Shown: positions 1 to 10,068 of the stretch, one piece after another
How positions within the stretch are numbered: position 1 is the first letter of the stretch
Layout of the letters: each line of letters opens with the position of its first letter
Assembly (NCBI GenBank): GCA_963978545.1
Contig: OZ021730.1
Location: 12,283,796-12,347,795, forward strand
Length of the DNA: 64,000 nt
Source: Linyphia triangularis
Taxonomy: Eukaryota; Arthropoda; Arachnida; Araneae; Linyphiidae
Reading direction: 5' to 3'
Notes under the pieces: model-generated
What the model was told of the DNA's origin: nothing
What the model saw: only the letters and a program-made list of their open reading frames with translations
Databases searched by the model: none
Made by a program: the position numbers and the translations under genes

Positions 1-165
1 ATTTTTACAAATCTATTTTAGATAACCTGATGGTGTTATGCCGTGCGTAACAGTTTAGTTACTATTTTTTCTTTTCTTGGTTTTTTGTTGCTTGCCGGCG
101 TGCACTATCCCTGATATCGACTCCATGGTGGGTGGGATTCTAGTGTCCGAATTTATATTTCCTTA
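1..165 (+). mobile_element. LN0: family B LINE fragment (5' UTR / ORF1 start)
   Basis: Roughly bases 20-150 match, in plus orientation, the sequence around the ORF1 start of family B elements seen on the minus strand near 9440-9560 and 18060-18190. The shared block includes TTGTTGCTTGCCGG, a GATATCG block and CTCCATGG. The match stops near 150-165, where minus-strand ORF2 sequence of LN1 begins, so this is a head fragment cut at an inverted junction. The element continues beyond the left edge of the window. No coding capacity is retained here. Confidence 0.6.
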
Positions 166-2035
166 TTTTATGATGGCTTCTTTTTCTCTCTTAAGCCCCA
201 CGGGAGGCCTAAGGATTGAGTGGTAAATGTTTGGGTAACTACGTCACTTAGAGCTGCATCCAACAAGGTGGATTTCGCTCTTTCAGAAAATGGTCGGATG
301 TTCGATGGGCGAGCATCATATAACCTACCAAGATAGGCATCAAGTCTCAACTTACGTAAAGGGTGAAAAGGATCAGACATAATTCTACAGTAGTAGTTGG
401 CGCTTAATTTTTTACGTCTCAAGTCAAGTGGAAGGAGACTACACTCTGTCAACAGACTTTCAATGGGTGAAGTGCGAAATGCACCTGAACAAATACGGGC
501 AGCAGTGTGATGGACAGTATCCAATCTTCGTAGAAGGGATGCTCCTGCAGACCCATACGCAACACATCCGTAATCAATGCGAGATAAGATTACAGATTGG
601 TAGATACGCAGCAAAGAAGTGCTGTCAGCACCCCAAGAAGTATTTGAAAGTACTTTGAGGATATTAAGCGATTTATCGCACTTCTTGCGCAAGTATACAA
701 TATGTGGGAGAAAATTTAACTTATTGTCAAAGATAACTCCCAGGTAGCTTATCTGATTCACAACTGGGATTGGGGAATTGCGTATGTGGATTTCAGGGTC
801 AGGGTGAAGGCCCCTCCACCTACAGAAGTGGATGCAACTGATTTTAGATGGTAGAAGGGTGAAAGGACATGAAGGATGTTGCTGATGTGTAGATTAAAAA
901 GGGTGACACTTAAAACACAACCTTGAGGAACTCCCTCAGATTGGTTAAAATAATTAGAAAATGAAGCTCCCATGCGAACTCTAAATCTAAAAACACGAGA
1001 TGATAAAAAATTTTGAATAAAAAGGGGCAGATTACCCCTAAAACCAAAATTAAATAGAGTTTGCAGGATACCATATCGCCACGTATGATCATACGCCTTC
1101 TCAATGTCGAAAAAGATTGAAACTAGATGATTCCTTTGCACAAAGGCATTGCGGACATCTGTTTCTAGTTTCACGATGTTATCAAGAGTGGACCGTCCTC
1201 GTCGGAACCCACTCTGGAAAGGTGAAATGCATTTATCTTTTTCTAACATGTAAGAGAGTCGGGCGTTTACAATACGTTCAAAGGTCTTACAAAGGCAGCT
1301 CGTTAAGGCTATCGGTCGATAGTTTAGAGGATCCTTAGGATCCTTTCCAGGTTTCAGAATGGGGATTACAGTAGCTTCCCGCCACAAGGTAGGAAAGATG
1401 TTCTCCTTCCAGATTCTATTAAAGAGAAAAAGGATGTTAAAAAGAGAATCTGGACTTAAATGGCGAAGCATTTGGTAACTGATCCCATCTGGACCTGGAC
1501 TGGTGTCATGTGCTTTAGATAAAGCACTCTTCAATTCGTACATCTTAAGGTCACAGTTGTAGGAATATTCAATATTGCTTTTGAAATTAATTCCAGTCCG
1601 TTCAGCACGATTCTTAGTCACAAGAAAAGCAGGACTATAAGAATCGGAACTGGATACTCTTTCAAAAGTTTCACCGATAAGGTTAGCAATATCCTCAGGG
1701 GATGAGAACACAGCAGCTCCGGTTTGAAGTATCGGGCAAGAATATTCCGGATACAAACCGTTGGCTGCTCTAACCTTCTTCCACAACTGCTTGCTTGATG
1801 TTTTGGATGTAATCGAAGAGACATAACTTATCCAAGAATCCTTCTGACTTTGACGTCTAACCTTGCGAGCAACAGCCTTTGCCTTTTTAAAGGCGATATG
1901 GTTTCCTGTAGTTGGGTATCTGCGGAAGATACCCCATAGCTTCTTTTGTTTCTTGTATGCAGACTGACAGTCTGCATTCCAGTATGGTTTACAGTGCCGC
2001 AGTTTTCTAGGTGATGTCTTAGGAATGGAGGAGTC
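166..2035 (-). pseudogene. LN1 ORF2, RT part to thumb region (family B)
   Basis: This is the downstream half of the LN1 ORF2, continuing from 10069-10875 across the inserted LN2. Reading right to left one sees the linker after the endonuclease, the RT fingers and palm (PGPDGISYQMLRHL; FFDIEKAYDHTWRYGIL with the motif A Asp; GVPQGCVLS), and then, after a break, the region NQISYLGVIFDNK onward. The segment encoding the YVDD active site, present in LN2 at 3921-3932, is missing. The sequence jumps from the codons after NILHV straight to the block around CCATCTAAAA, which also shifts the frame (stop at 758). RNase H and the 3' end are absent, the copy stopping near 166 at the LN0 junction. It is a dead remnant. 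Bases 891-1804 are identical to 3985-4892 of LN2 apart from a 6-nt insertion. Confidence 0.85.
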
Positions 2036-2249
2036 TGTTTGTTTGTTTGTTTATTTGTTGTTTTATGGCGCAAAGGCAACACAAGGGCCATGCTGCGCCA
2101 AACAAACGATAAAAGAATCTAGAATGGGTGATGAGTTATAAATAGATGAAGGTAAGATATGATATAATAAAAGGAATAAAATGTGTTAAAACTCATTTTA
2201 AAAAAAGAAGTGGTTTAAAAAGGTTTAAAACTAGATATGAACAAAAACA
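2036..2249 (-). other. LN2 3' UTR with terminal hairpin and repeat tail
   Basis: Read on the minus strand, the 3' UTR ends in TGGCGCA (rc of 2094-2100), about 20 nt, TGCGCCA (rc of 2066-2072), a short spacer, then repeats of AACAAAC type down to 2036. The two arms are reverse complements and form a hairpin. The same hairpin plus tail ends every intact LINE in this window, so it is probably the site where reverse transcriptase recognises its own RNA (inference from other stem-loop LINEs). Confidence 0.75.
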
Positions 2250-5200
2250 TTAGATATGATTTAAAAACCCGATCACTCTTAGAAATGCAAAAAGATTTGG
2301 ATGGGGGTTTTCCCCAACCAAATCCTGTAGGTTTAAAACTGTGCCTTTAAAAAATTGAATGCGATGAGAATAAAATTTTGGACATGAAATTAAAATATGG
2401 TGCACAGTAATATCGCAACGACAAACATCACAAATGGGCGGATCTTCTCCCAGTAACAGATGTCGATGCGTGAATCGGGTGTGACCAATGCGCAGACGAG
2501 TTAATTTAACATCTGTCCGACGCATTGGATTTACTGGCCACATATGAAGATGATTTTTAATGCTGTGAAGTTTGTTGTTGGTTTGCAAATCCCATGCTTC
2601 TTGACGCAAAGAAAAAATAAACTTATGAATAGATGATTTAATGTCTTGGTAGGGGACAGGCTGCTGAAACGGGATTGAAGCCGATTTAGCAGCAGAGTCA
2701 GCCGATTCATTTCCTGAGATACCTACGTGACTAGGTACCCAGCAAAATAAAATAACAAAACCTTTCCTCTCAAGTTTGTGTAACAGAGATAATATATCAG
2801 GAGCTATTGGATGACACATGTTGTTAAAGTGCTCCAGACTTGTTAAAGCACTTAAACTATCACTGTATACACAAAACTTTCGATGGGAGCAGAAAGAAAT
2901 ATGCAGCAAAGCACAAAAAATTGCCACCATCTCAGAAGTAAAAACCGAGCAGGATTTATGAAGCGTGAAACTGACTGTGGATGTGTCAGACACAACACCA
3001 CAGCCAACACGTTCACCTGCTTTGGATCCATCAGTATAGACTGCATGGTAGTCACTATACTGAGATCGGTGCAAACAAAAGATCTTCTGTAAAATTTCTG
3101 GTGCAGTGTCTGCTTTATAATGCATCGCAAATGGATTTAAAAACTGAAATGATGGAACATCCCATGGAGGAAAGGTCTGAGAATTAGCCAGCTGGATATC
3201 TAGGTCACATAGAGCTGCATCCGACAGAACAGATTGAGCTCTTTCAGAAAATGGGCGAATGCAAGATGGACGTGCATTATATAGCCTACCAAGATATGCG
3301 TCAAGATTCAAATTTCGTAAAGGATGAGAAGGATCAGATTTTATTCTACAGTAGTAGTTAGCGCTTAACTTTTTACGCCTAAGGTCAAGCGGGAGTTGAC
3401 AACACTCTGTTAACAGACTCTCAATGGGTGAGGTGCGAAATGCACCTAAACAAATACGGGCAGCAGTATGATGGACGGTATCCAATCTCCGCAAAAGAGA
3501 TGCTCCTGCTGAACCATACGCAACGCATCCGTAGTCAATACGAGACAGGATAATTGAATTATAAATACGCAGCAAAGAAGTGCGGTCCGCTCCCCAAGAA
3601 GTATTTGAAAGCACCTTGAGGATGTTAAGCGACCTATCGCACTTCTTGCGCAAGGACAATATATGAGGGAGAAAATTCATTTTGTTGTCGAAAATGACTC
3701 CCAGATACCTTATCTGATTGACAACAGGGATGGGCGTGTTACGTATGTGGATTTCAGGGTCAGGGTGAAGACCCCTCTTCCTACAGAAATGGACACAACT
3801 GCTTTTAGATGGTGATAGTTTATGGCCGTTTTGTTCACACCATTCTACAAGTCTGTTAACAGCAGTTTGTAATTGACGTTCAATTAAGCGCATGTTTGAT
3901 CCTTGACATGAGATTTGCAAATCATCAACATATAAAGTTCCATGAACAAAGGGTGAAGGGACATGAAGTATGTTACTGATATGAAGATTAAAAAGGGTGA
4001 CACTTAAAACACAACCTTGAGGAACTCCCTCAGATTGGTTAAAATAATTAGAAAATGAAGCTCCCATGCGAACTCTAAAAACACGAGATGATAAAAAATT
4101 TTGAATAAAAAGGGGCAGATTACCCCTAAAACCAAAATTAAATAGAGTTTGCAGGATACCATATCGCCACGTATGATCATACGCCTTCTCAATGTCGAAA
4201 AAGATTGAAACTAGATGATTCCTTTGCACAAAGGCATTGCGGACATCTGTTTCTAGTTTCACGATGTTATCAAGAGTGGACCGTCCTCGTCGGAACCCAC
4301 TCTGGAAAGGTGAAATGCATTTATCTTTTTCTAACATGTAAGAGAGTCGGGCGTTTACAATACGTTCAAAGGTCTTACAAAGGCAGCTCGTTAAGGCTAT
4401 CGGTCGATAGTTTAGAGGATCCTTAGGATCCTTTCCAGGTTTCAGAATGGGGATTACAGTAGCTTCCCGCCACAAGGTAGGAAAGATGTTCTCCTTCCAG
4501 ATTCTATTAAAGAGAAAAAGGATGTTAAAAAGAGAATCTGGACTTAAATGGCGAAGCATTTGGTAACTGATCCCATCTGGACCTGGACTGGTGTCATGTG
4601 CTTTAGATAAAGCACTCTTCAATTCGTACATCTTAAGGTCACAGTTGTAGGAATATTCAATATTGCTTTTGAAATTAATTCCAGTCCGTTCAGCACGATT
4701 CTTAGTCACAAGAAAAGCAGGACTATAAGAATCGGAACTGGATACTCTTTCAAAAGTTTCACCGATAAGGTTAGCAATATCCTCAGGGGATGAGAACACA
4801 GCAGCTCCGGTTTGAAGTATCGGGCAAGAATATTCCGGATACAAACCGTTGGCTGCTCTAACCTTCTTCCACAACTGCTTGCTTGATGTTTTAGATGTAA
4901 TTGAAGAGACATAACTTTTCCAAGAATCCTTTTGACTCTGACGTCTAACTCTACGAGCAAATGCCTTAGCCTTTTTAAAGGCGATAAGGTTTCCTGTAGT
5001 TGGGTATCTGCGGAAGATACCCCATAGCTTCTTTTGTTTCTTGTATGCAGACTGACAGTCTGCATTCCAGTATGATTTACAGTGCCGCAGTGTTCTAGGT
5101 GATGTCTTAGGAATCGAGGAGTCAGCAGCATTTAAAATTGCTTCAGTGACATTTTGGACAGCAGTATCAACATCCTGACTGTCCACCATTGTTCCTGTTA

Positions 5201-5930
5201 TAACAGCCAACTCAGTATATTTATCCCAATTCGCCCTGTGGTATTTGTATGTAGGTATACGGCTGTTCACACTACTTCTACCATTATGGGAAATGAGAAT
5301 AGGGAAGTGATCACTGTTATGTAGATCACTTCCAACAGCAAAATTCAAGTATGGCAAAAGTATAGGGGAACAAATGGCTAAGTCAAGTGAATGGAATGTT
5401 CTAGTGGGTTCATGAAAATAGGTTTTCTCCTCATTATTCAGGAGACAGAGACAGTGATCAGATAACAACTTTTCAATCTGTCTCCCACGAGGGTTCGTAT
5501 TATCATTACCCCACATAGTACTGTGTCCATTTAGGTCGCCAAGCAATAAAAATGGAGCTGGAAGCTGGTCTATCAAGTCATTCAGCTCCTCTTGACGGAT
5601 GATAGCATGTGGCGGTAAGTATAGGCAACAGACTGTGAGAAGGGACTGTATATGAAGTCTCGCAGCCACAGCCTGTAGAGATGTGCGTAGTGTGAGTACA
5701 GTGCTGGGGTAATCATGAGAAATAAAGAGACATACTCCTCCAGACACTGCATTACCACGGGCAACATCTTTCCTAATGCAACTATACCTACGGATCTTAG
5801 ATGTACAAGAATCCTTCAAGAAAGTTTCTTGAAGTGCCAAACATGCTGGATGATAAAGTGAAATTATGTTTTTCACATCATCCTTCCTAGACCTAAAACC
5901 GCGACAATTCCAAGAAACAAAAGAAGCCAT
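2250..5930 (-). CDS. LN2 ORF2: endonuclease - reverse transcriptase - RNase H
   Basis: This 1226-residue frame is uninterrupted. It copies the LINE RNA at a nicked target. Residues 1-230 are an APE-type endonuclease: SWNCRGF at 6-12, QETFLK, GDLNGHSTMWG, SLDLAICSP and SDHFPILI are the metal and phosphate-contact motifs. RT spans about 470-740 with FFDIEKAYD (Asp near 579), GVPQGCVLS and YVDD at 667-670. RNase H follows with YTDGSK at 965-970, a FTSEM Glu, a YSDS Asp, and WVPSHVGISGNESAD near 1063-1077. The C-terminus has a CDVC...HH...C zinc-like motif. The start codon overlaps the ORF1 stop as TAATG, so translation by termination-reinitiation is likely. The endonuclease-RT-RNase H order points to an I-like clade; the exact clade needs a phylogeny. 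Confidence 0.95.
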   Translation of the reverse strand: MASFVSWNCRGFRSRKDDVKNIISLYHPACLALQETFLKDSCTSKIRRYSCIRKDVARGNAVSGGVCLFISHDYPSTVLTLRTSLQAVAARLHIQSLLTVCCLYLPPHAIIRQEELNDLIDQLPAPFLLLGDLNGHSTMWGNDNTNPRGRQIEKLLSDHCLCLLNNEEKTYFHEPTRTFHSLDLAICSPILLPYLNFAVGSDLHNSDHFPILISHNGRSSVNSRIPTYKYHRANWDKYTELAVITGTMVDSQDVDTAVQNVTEAILNAADSSIPKTSPRTLRHCKSYWNADCQSAYKKQKKLWGIFRRYPTTGNLIAFKKAKAFARRVRRQSQKDSWKSYVSSITSKTSSKQLWKKVRAANGLYPEYSCPILQTGAAVFSSPEDIANLIGETFERVSSSDSYSPAFLVTKNRAERTGINFKSNIEYSYNCDLKMYELKSALSKAHDTSPGPDGISYQMLRHLSPDSLFNILFLFNRIWKENIFPTLWREATVIPILKPGKDPKDPLNYRPIALTSCLCKTFERIVNARLSYMLEKDKCISPFQSGFRRGRSTLDNIVKLETDVRNAFVQRNHLVSIFFDIEKAYDHTWRYGILQTLFNFGFRGNLPLFIQNFLSSRVFRVRMGASFSNYFNQSEGVPQGCVLSVTLFNLHISNILHVPSPFVHGTLYVDDLQISCQGSNMRLIERQLQTAVNRLVEWCEQNGHKLSPSKSSCVHFCRKRGLHPDPEIHIRNTPIPVVNQIRYLGVIFDNKMNFLPHILSLRKKCDRSLNILKVLSNTSWGADRTSLLRIYNSIILSRIDYGCVAYGSAGASLLRRLDTVHHTAARICLGAFRTSPIESLLTECCQLPLDLRRKKLSANYYCRIKSDPSHPLRNLNLDAYLGRLYNARPSCIRPFSERAQSVLSDAALCDLDIQLANSQTFPPWDVPSFQFLNPFAMHYKADTAPEILQKIFCLHRSQYSDYHAVYTDGSKAGERVGCGVVSDTSTVSFTLHKSCSVFTSEMVAIFCALLHISFCSHRKFCVYSDSLSALTSLEHFNNMCHPIAPDILSLLHKLERKGFVILFCWVPSHVGISGNESADSAAKSASIPFQQPVPYQDIKSSIHKFIFSLRQEAWDLQTNNKLHSIKNHLHMWPVNPMRRTDVKLTRLRIGHTRFTHRHLLLGEDPPICDVCRCDITVHHILISCPKFYSHRIQFFKGTVLNLQDLVGENPHPNLFAFLRVIGFLNHI

Positions 5931-7020
5931 TAATTATTTATATTAAAATTTAGATGGAAGTCAGGATCTTCACTAATATCCTCGTCATCATCAGATGGGT
6001 GAAGCTTCACCACATCTGCCTCCCTAAAGGAACGAAGGATAGTAAAAGGATTGGAGGGTTTCTCTCGAGAAGGTCCCCCTTTGGCAGATTTTAGCTTCAG
6101 TGTCTGCAAAGCTTTCGATTTTGCAAAAGATTTTTTCAAAATCGTTGGTCGTTTAACAACCTCTGTCGATGTCCGTTGAGGTAATTTATAGGGATGGAAC
6201 GGATATCCGGCAAATATCCGATATCCGGCATATCCGGCTGATTTTTCAATATCCGAAACCCCGTCAGATATCCGATTTGAAATACCGGACATCCGATAAT
6301 TTCATTCGGATATCCGGCTGTATATCCGACCACCAGGTATCCACAAGAAATAATTTTTTGAAAAAAATAATGATCTTTTTCGGACAAAGGAAACACCGCA
6401 TCCTACACTTTTTTCTTTTTTTTTTAAATTTTTTTTTCTTGGATATAAATTGCAGTCAAATTAGAAAACAAAAACAGAAAGAGGCGCCGTATTATTGACG
6501 CCGATTTGATAAGCATAAACCATTCCTCCAATCTTTTTCCATACACATCCTTCATACGTGTTTTGCAATATGTTCTTTTCATTCCAAGTTTATGATCTGA
6601 TTAATTCTAGATGTTATATTTGAATGCTTCTCCGTAAAACTCGAACCGAAATACTAATAAATAGTACTTTTTTTCCATAACATAAGTGACTTAAGAGTTT
6701 TAGTTATTCTCATTTCTTCCTTTTTTTCTGACATTTGCTAGCGAGTAAAAAGCAATGAATAGTCAATGCGCAATCCTCAATGTTTTTTTTTGTTCTATCG
6801 ACGATAATACTTTACCCCTTTATGCTGTGAATGGTATGGTCTAATTTCTGATTTTTCATTGGCAGAAGTTGAAAGCTGGTGTATTTTTTCTGACGTAAAA
6901 TGAAGTATTGTAATTTTTAGGTCTTTAAAGCAGCGCCACAATGTGGAATTATATTTAGCTCTCTAGAATGCCTTGAATTTTAGTTTTCTCCAATTACAAT
7001 CCAATTTATAATTTTTAATA

Positions 7021-7957
7021 ATGGCTCATTTAAAATCACCCATTTGGAAGTATTTTAAAATTAATGGGAAATGACGAAAGCAAAGCCCTATGTGTTACTT
7101 GCTCCACAGAATCGTTTAAAAAATATATTGTGCGCGGCAAAAGCCCAAAATCCTTTTCCAAAAAACCCTTATGGAACCATTTAATGAGTGTGCATAAGGA
7201 AATTCACCGAAGCTTTAAAGACTCACTAAATGCATCAAATATTGATTAACAAGAAAAAACAATGCATCAAAACAAGAAATGCACGCAGACAACATTGGAA
7301 TCGAAATTAGTTGTACCAAAATTGTGGAGTTTAGATGATCCTAAAGCAAAAGCCTTAACCACAAAAATATGTAAGTACTAATTTTGTTTATTTATATTAA
7401 ATATATATTTTAAATATGGTATAACATAATGTTGATGAATTTTGGGTTCGAAATTTTTTAAGTTTATATTTAAAGACGGAATATTCCGATAGATCCAATT
7501 TAAGTTTTCTACGAGATTTCTTTAAATCCGTAATGTTTTAGGTGCATTACAAAAAAAAATAGACTTCAATTTCATAAAATATTTAAAATAAATCTTTTGT
7601 TATTAACAAATGCCTCCGGTATAATTTTGTAATCATTTATCAATTATAAACAATGCATGAAGTAAATTGAAAGTAGCTATATTTTGCACTTCAACATTGT
7701 AAAAAAAAAAATTTAATATAATTTTAGGTGAGTTAATGGCTCTTGATGCTGAACCATTCTCCATTGTGAATAGAGAAGGCTTTGGTCAGTTAATAAAATA
7801 CCTAGCTCCTCGTTATCCGCTTCCAAATATAAATTATTTTCGTGATAAAGCCCTGCCAGAACTATATGAAAAACTAAAAGTATCAATATTACAAGATATA
7901 AAATCAGCAACAAAGATCTCTTTCACTCATAAACTAAAGTTTAAATTAAAAAAATTA
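7021..7957 (+). pseudogene. hAT-1 transposase, N-terminal remnant with BED finger (two exons)
   Basis: The ATG at 7021 opens SPIWKYFKING, then one extra A near 7066 shifts the frame into a BED-type zinc finger (CVTC...LWNHLMSVH, 7064-7249). An in-frame TAA lies at 7247-7249 and coding similarity continues to ALTTKI. GTAAGT at 7371 and TTTTAG ending at 7727 bound an intron. The second exon (7728 onward) reads ALDAEPFSIVNREGFGQLI and PRYPLPN, the classic hAT transposase block after the BED finger. The catalytic RNase H-like core and the dimerisation domain are not present. With one frameshift and one stop it cannot make transposase. Confidence 0.85.
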
Positions 7958-7962
7958 ACTCA

Positions 7963-8071
7963 CCCTAATAGCACACATCCTCCCAGAGAGGTCCCTAGGA
8001 AGTCCCTAGTCATCCCCGGGACTACGAATGACTTCCCAGGGACCTCCCTGGGAGGATGTGTGCTATTAGGG
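7963..8071. repeat. 109-bp near-perfect palindrome
   Basis: The 24-bp arms at 7963-7986 (starting CCCTAATAGCACACATCCTC) and 8048-8071 are exact reverse complements. The inner 61 bp is also nearly self-complementary (GAGGTCCCTAGGAAGTC against GACTTCCCAGGGACCTC), folding down to a CCCCGGGA centre at about 8017. It lies inside hAT-1, where transposase coding sequence is lost. It may be a miniature fold-back element or the palindromic end of the neighbouring SINE-like insert. Confidence 0.85.
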
Positions 8072-8325
8072 CAGTGGCGCGACAGCCCGTGTGGACTAAG
8101 GCCTGCTGGGCCCAGCTCAGCTTTCTCGACTGTGGCATTTGTGTGTCACATAGCAGATGTTTCAGTCAGATGGTCATTCTGACGCCGAACCCCAGTGCTT
8201 AGTTCCCAAGCATGCATGGTCCTCCTCAGTTTATTTCTTTCAGGTATAAACAGCTAAGTCAACCTTGCCCAGTCCGCGAATCAAACCATGGACCTGTGGC
8301 ATGCAGTGCGGTGCGCTAACCACTA
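8072..8325 (-). mobile_element. tRNA-like SINE candidate inside hAT-1
   Basis: On the minus strand the segment begins with TTAGTGGTTAGCGCACC (A-box-like) and about 35 nt later has GGTTTGATTCG (B-box-like), the spacing of an internal RNA polymerase III promoter. About 200 nt of non-tRNA body follow, ending against the palindrome. It differs from the other SINE in this window and lacks the LINE-like 3' hairpin. No clear target-site duplication was found, so its ends are uncertain. Confidence 0.5.
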
Positions 8326-9419
8326 ATTATAATTTACTTAATACTTCATATCATGACCATTTTTTTCGTATAACATATCGTATAACTATCGTTTTTAGTA
8401 TATAGACCGAATATCCGGCCGGATATCCGGCGAAATCCGTTTCGGATATCCGTATCCGGTAGACATGGTACCCCGGATATCCGAAATCCGGCATCCGGCA
8501 AAACTCACATCCGTTCCATCCCTAGTAATTTAACGAAAGATGATACTGGAGAGTCTGTTTGTGTGCTTTTACTGCTGAATGTTTTTTTCAAAACATCAGC
8601 ATAAGCAACACCAACACGTGGAGTCCTCAATTCAACAATTTTTTTAGCATCAAAATACGACATATTTTGGTTTACTCGCACTGTCTGGATTTCTTTTTCC
8701 TTTACCCACTGTGGACATGATCGAAAGTATGATGGATGTGTGCCATCACAATTGACACACTTCTCGGGTGCTTTGCAATTAGCACTATCATGTCCAGTAC
8801 CTGCACAACGTGCGCATATTTCCGTTTTCCCACGGCACGCTGTTTGAGAGTGACCAAATTTCTGGCACTTGAAACAGCGAAGTGGGTTCGGAATATACGG
8901 ACGAACAGGGCAATTCAGATAGCCGGCTTTTACGTGCGACGGTAAAGTGGGTAAGTCAAAAGTTAGGATCAAATGCTTAGTGGGGATGATATTCCCATCT
9001 CGTCGTATTGTTATGCGGTGGACGGCCGAAACGTGTTGATCACGTAGGTGATCAAGAATCTCGTCCTCCGCTGTATGGTAAAGGTCCGACTCGGGCACAA
9101 CACCACGAGATTTATTAAGCGATCCATGAGCTGTAACAGTTACAGGGAACGTTCCAAAATTGACGATTTTTGATATGTTCTTGGCTTGTTGCTCATTGCG
9201 GACTTCCACTAGCAGATCTCCAGACTTCAGTTTTTTAACTGAAGCTGTATCACCAACGAAAGATTGTAATGCCTTCTCAATTAGAAAAGGAGACACCTTT
9301 TCAAAAGAACCCTCCACTCGATGAACAATAAAAAATTTCTGAGCAATTTGATTTTGTGAAGAAGCATGTCTGTGTTGCTCCCCACTAGGGGGAGAAGAAT
9401 TTGAAGATGTACTTTCCAT

Positions 9420-10054
9420 GAAAGTAGCGATAAAAATTTCGGGCACTAGAGTCCCACCCTCCATGGAGTCCACGATATCGGGGATAGTGTACACCGGCAA
9501 GCAACAAAAATTACGAAAAGAAAGAAAACAACAACTAAACTGTTGCGCACGGCATAACACTACCGGGTTGTCCAGTACCTATACGCGAACGACTCGCCCC
9601 TGTAGAAGTCTCCACCCTTAACGAGATTCCCAGCAGACGAGCCGAACGCTTGATCCCTAGCCGCCGACGAAATCAAACGACCAGCCGATTGATACACACG
9701 GGACCAATGTGCACCTCCCGTTTATCTGAAGCAAGGGCCAAAGTAGTGTATTGGGGCAGTATGTCGCCCCTCAACTACCAGGATCCCCCTTTCCAGAGAC
9801 ACGGGTCTCCACGCACGGCAAACACGTGGGTGATTAAATGCCCAAGAGAAGCTGATTGCAACAGAGCGGCACAAAGCTTCTCAAGGGGAGCCCTCACCTC
9901 AGATGAGGTAATCACAATGAGGGAAAGAAGAGAAAACAAACGATAAATATAAAACCCAAAATGAGAAGGTACAAACAGACGAAGGGTTAGATCACTAGGG
10001 CACCTCGGGGTTGTGAAGCCCGTGTTTACTTATAGAGAGTAAACCCCCTGAGGG
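9420..10054 (-). promoter_or_regulatory. LN2 5' UTR (family B type)
   Basis: This leader of about 635 nt closely matches those of LN1 (18052-18685) and LN5 (27146-27780). It starts with the terminal fold CCCTCAGGGGG, TTTAC...GTAAA, then CACGGGCTTCACAACCCCGAGG. Further modules shared with the other leader type include CACGTGTTTGCCGTGCGTGG, GGATCCTGG and TCAATCGGCTGG. Full-length copies must carry their promoter here, because LINEs are copied with their 5' end (established for the class); no TATA box is evident. Confidence 0.75.
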
Positions 10055-10068
10055 GGAATGGAGGAGTC

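Larger units (their letters stand above)
6189..8524 (+). mobile_element. hAT-1: internally deleted hAT (Ac-like) transposon
   Basis: Perfect 16-bp terminal inverted repeats TAGGGATGGAACGGAT (6189-6204) and its reverse complement (8509-8524) are flanked by the 8-bp duplication GTAATTTA (6181-6188, 8525-8532). The 8-bp duplication and the TAGGGATG end define hAT. Both subterminal regions are packed with GGATATCCGG-type copies (about 6205-6310 and 8405-8500), as expected for transposase binding sites. From 6310 to 7020 there is AT-rich sequence with no gene. Two transposase exons follow (7021-7957), then a SINE-like insert and a palindrome; the rest of the transposase is missing, so the copy is non-autonomous. 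Confidence 0.95.
5930..9419 (-). pseudogene. LN2 ORF1: zinc-knuckle nucleic-acid-binding protein, split by hAT-1
   Basis: Two coding pieces (9419-8533 and 6180-5930) form one ORF1 once the hAT element and one target-site copy are set aside. The N-terminal half carries a conserved domain (SGDLLVEV...Q, then DHLRDQHVSAVHRITI and AGYLNCPVRPYIPNPLRC) like the domain found before zinc knuckles in jockey-type ORF1 proteins. It is followed by CCHC knuckles (CFKCQKFGHSQTAC, CARCAGTGHDSANC, CVNCDGTHPS) and a basic, acidic-ended tail. The likely start is the ATG at 9419 (MEST), matching the start position in LN1 and LN5; an upstream in-frame ATG at 9560 lies in the 5' UTR. The hAT insertion breaks the frame, so only a truncated protein could be made. 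Confidence 0.85.
2036..10054 (-). mobile_element. LN2: near full-length family B LINE inserted into LN1
   Basis: This element runs from a 5' end at about 10054 (CCCTCAGGGGG on the minus strand) to a 3' repeat tail ending at 2036. Target-site duplication GGAATGGAGGAGTC is present at 2022-2035 and 10055-10068, so it inserted into ORF2 of LN1. Order on the minus strand: 5' UTR 10054-9420, ORF1 9419-5930 (split by hAT-1), ORF2 5930-2250, 3' UTR 2249-2036. Without the hAT element it is about 5.7 kb. ORF2 is fully open, so the element was probably active recently; the hAT insertion into ORF1 came later. Confidence 0.9.

Noticed and set aside
1117..1338. Plus-strand open frames of 70-80 codons repeated at 1117 and 4205
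   Set aside because: They are the antisense of conserved RT sequence in LN1 and LN2 and repeat only because the parents are identical there.
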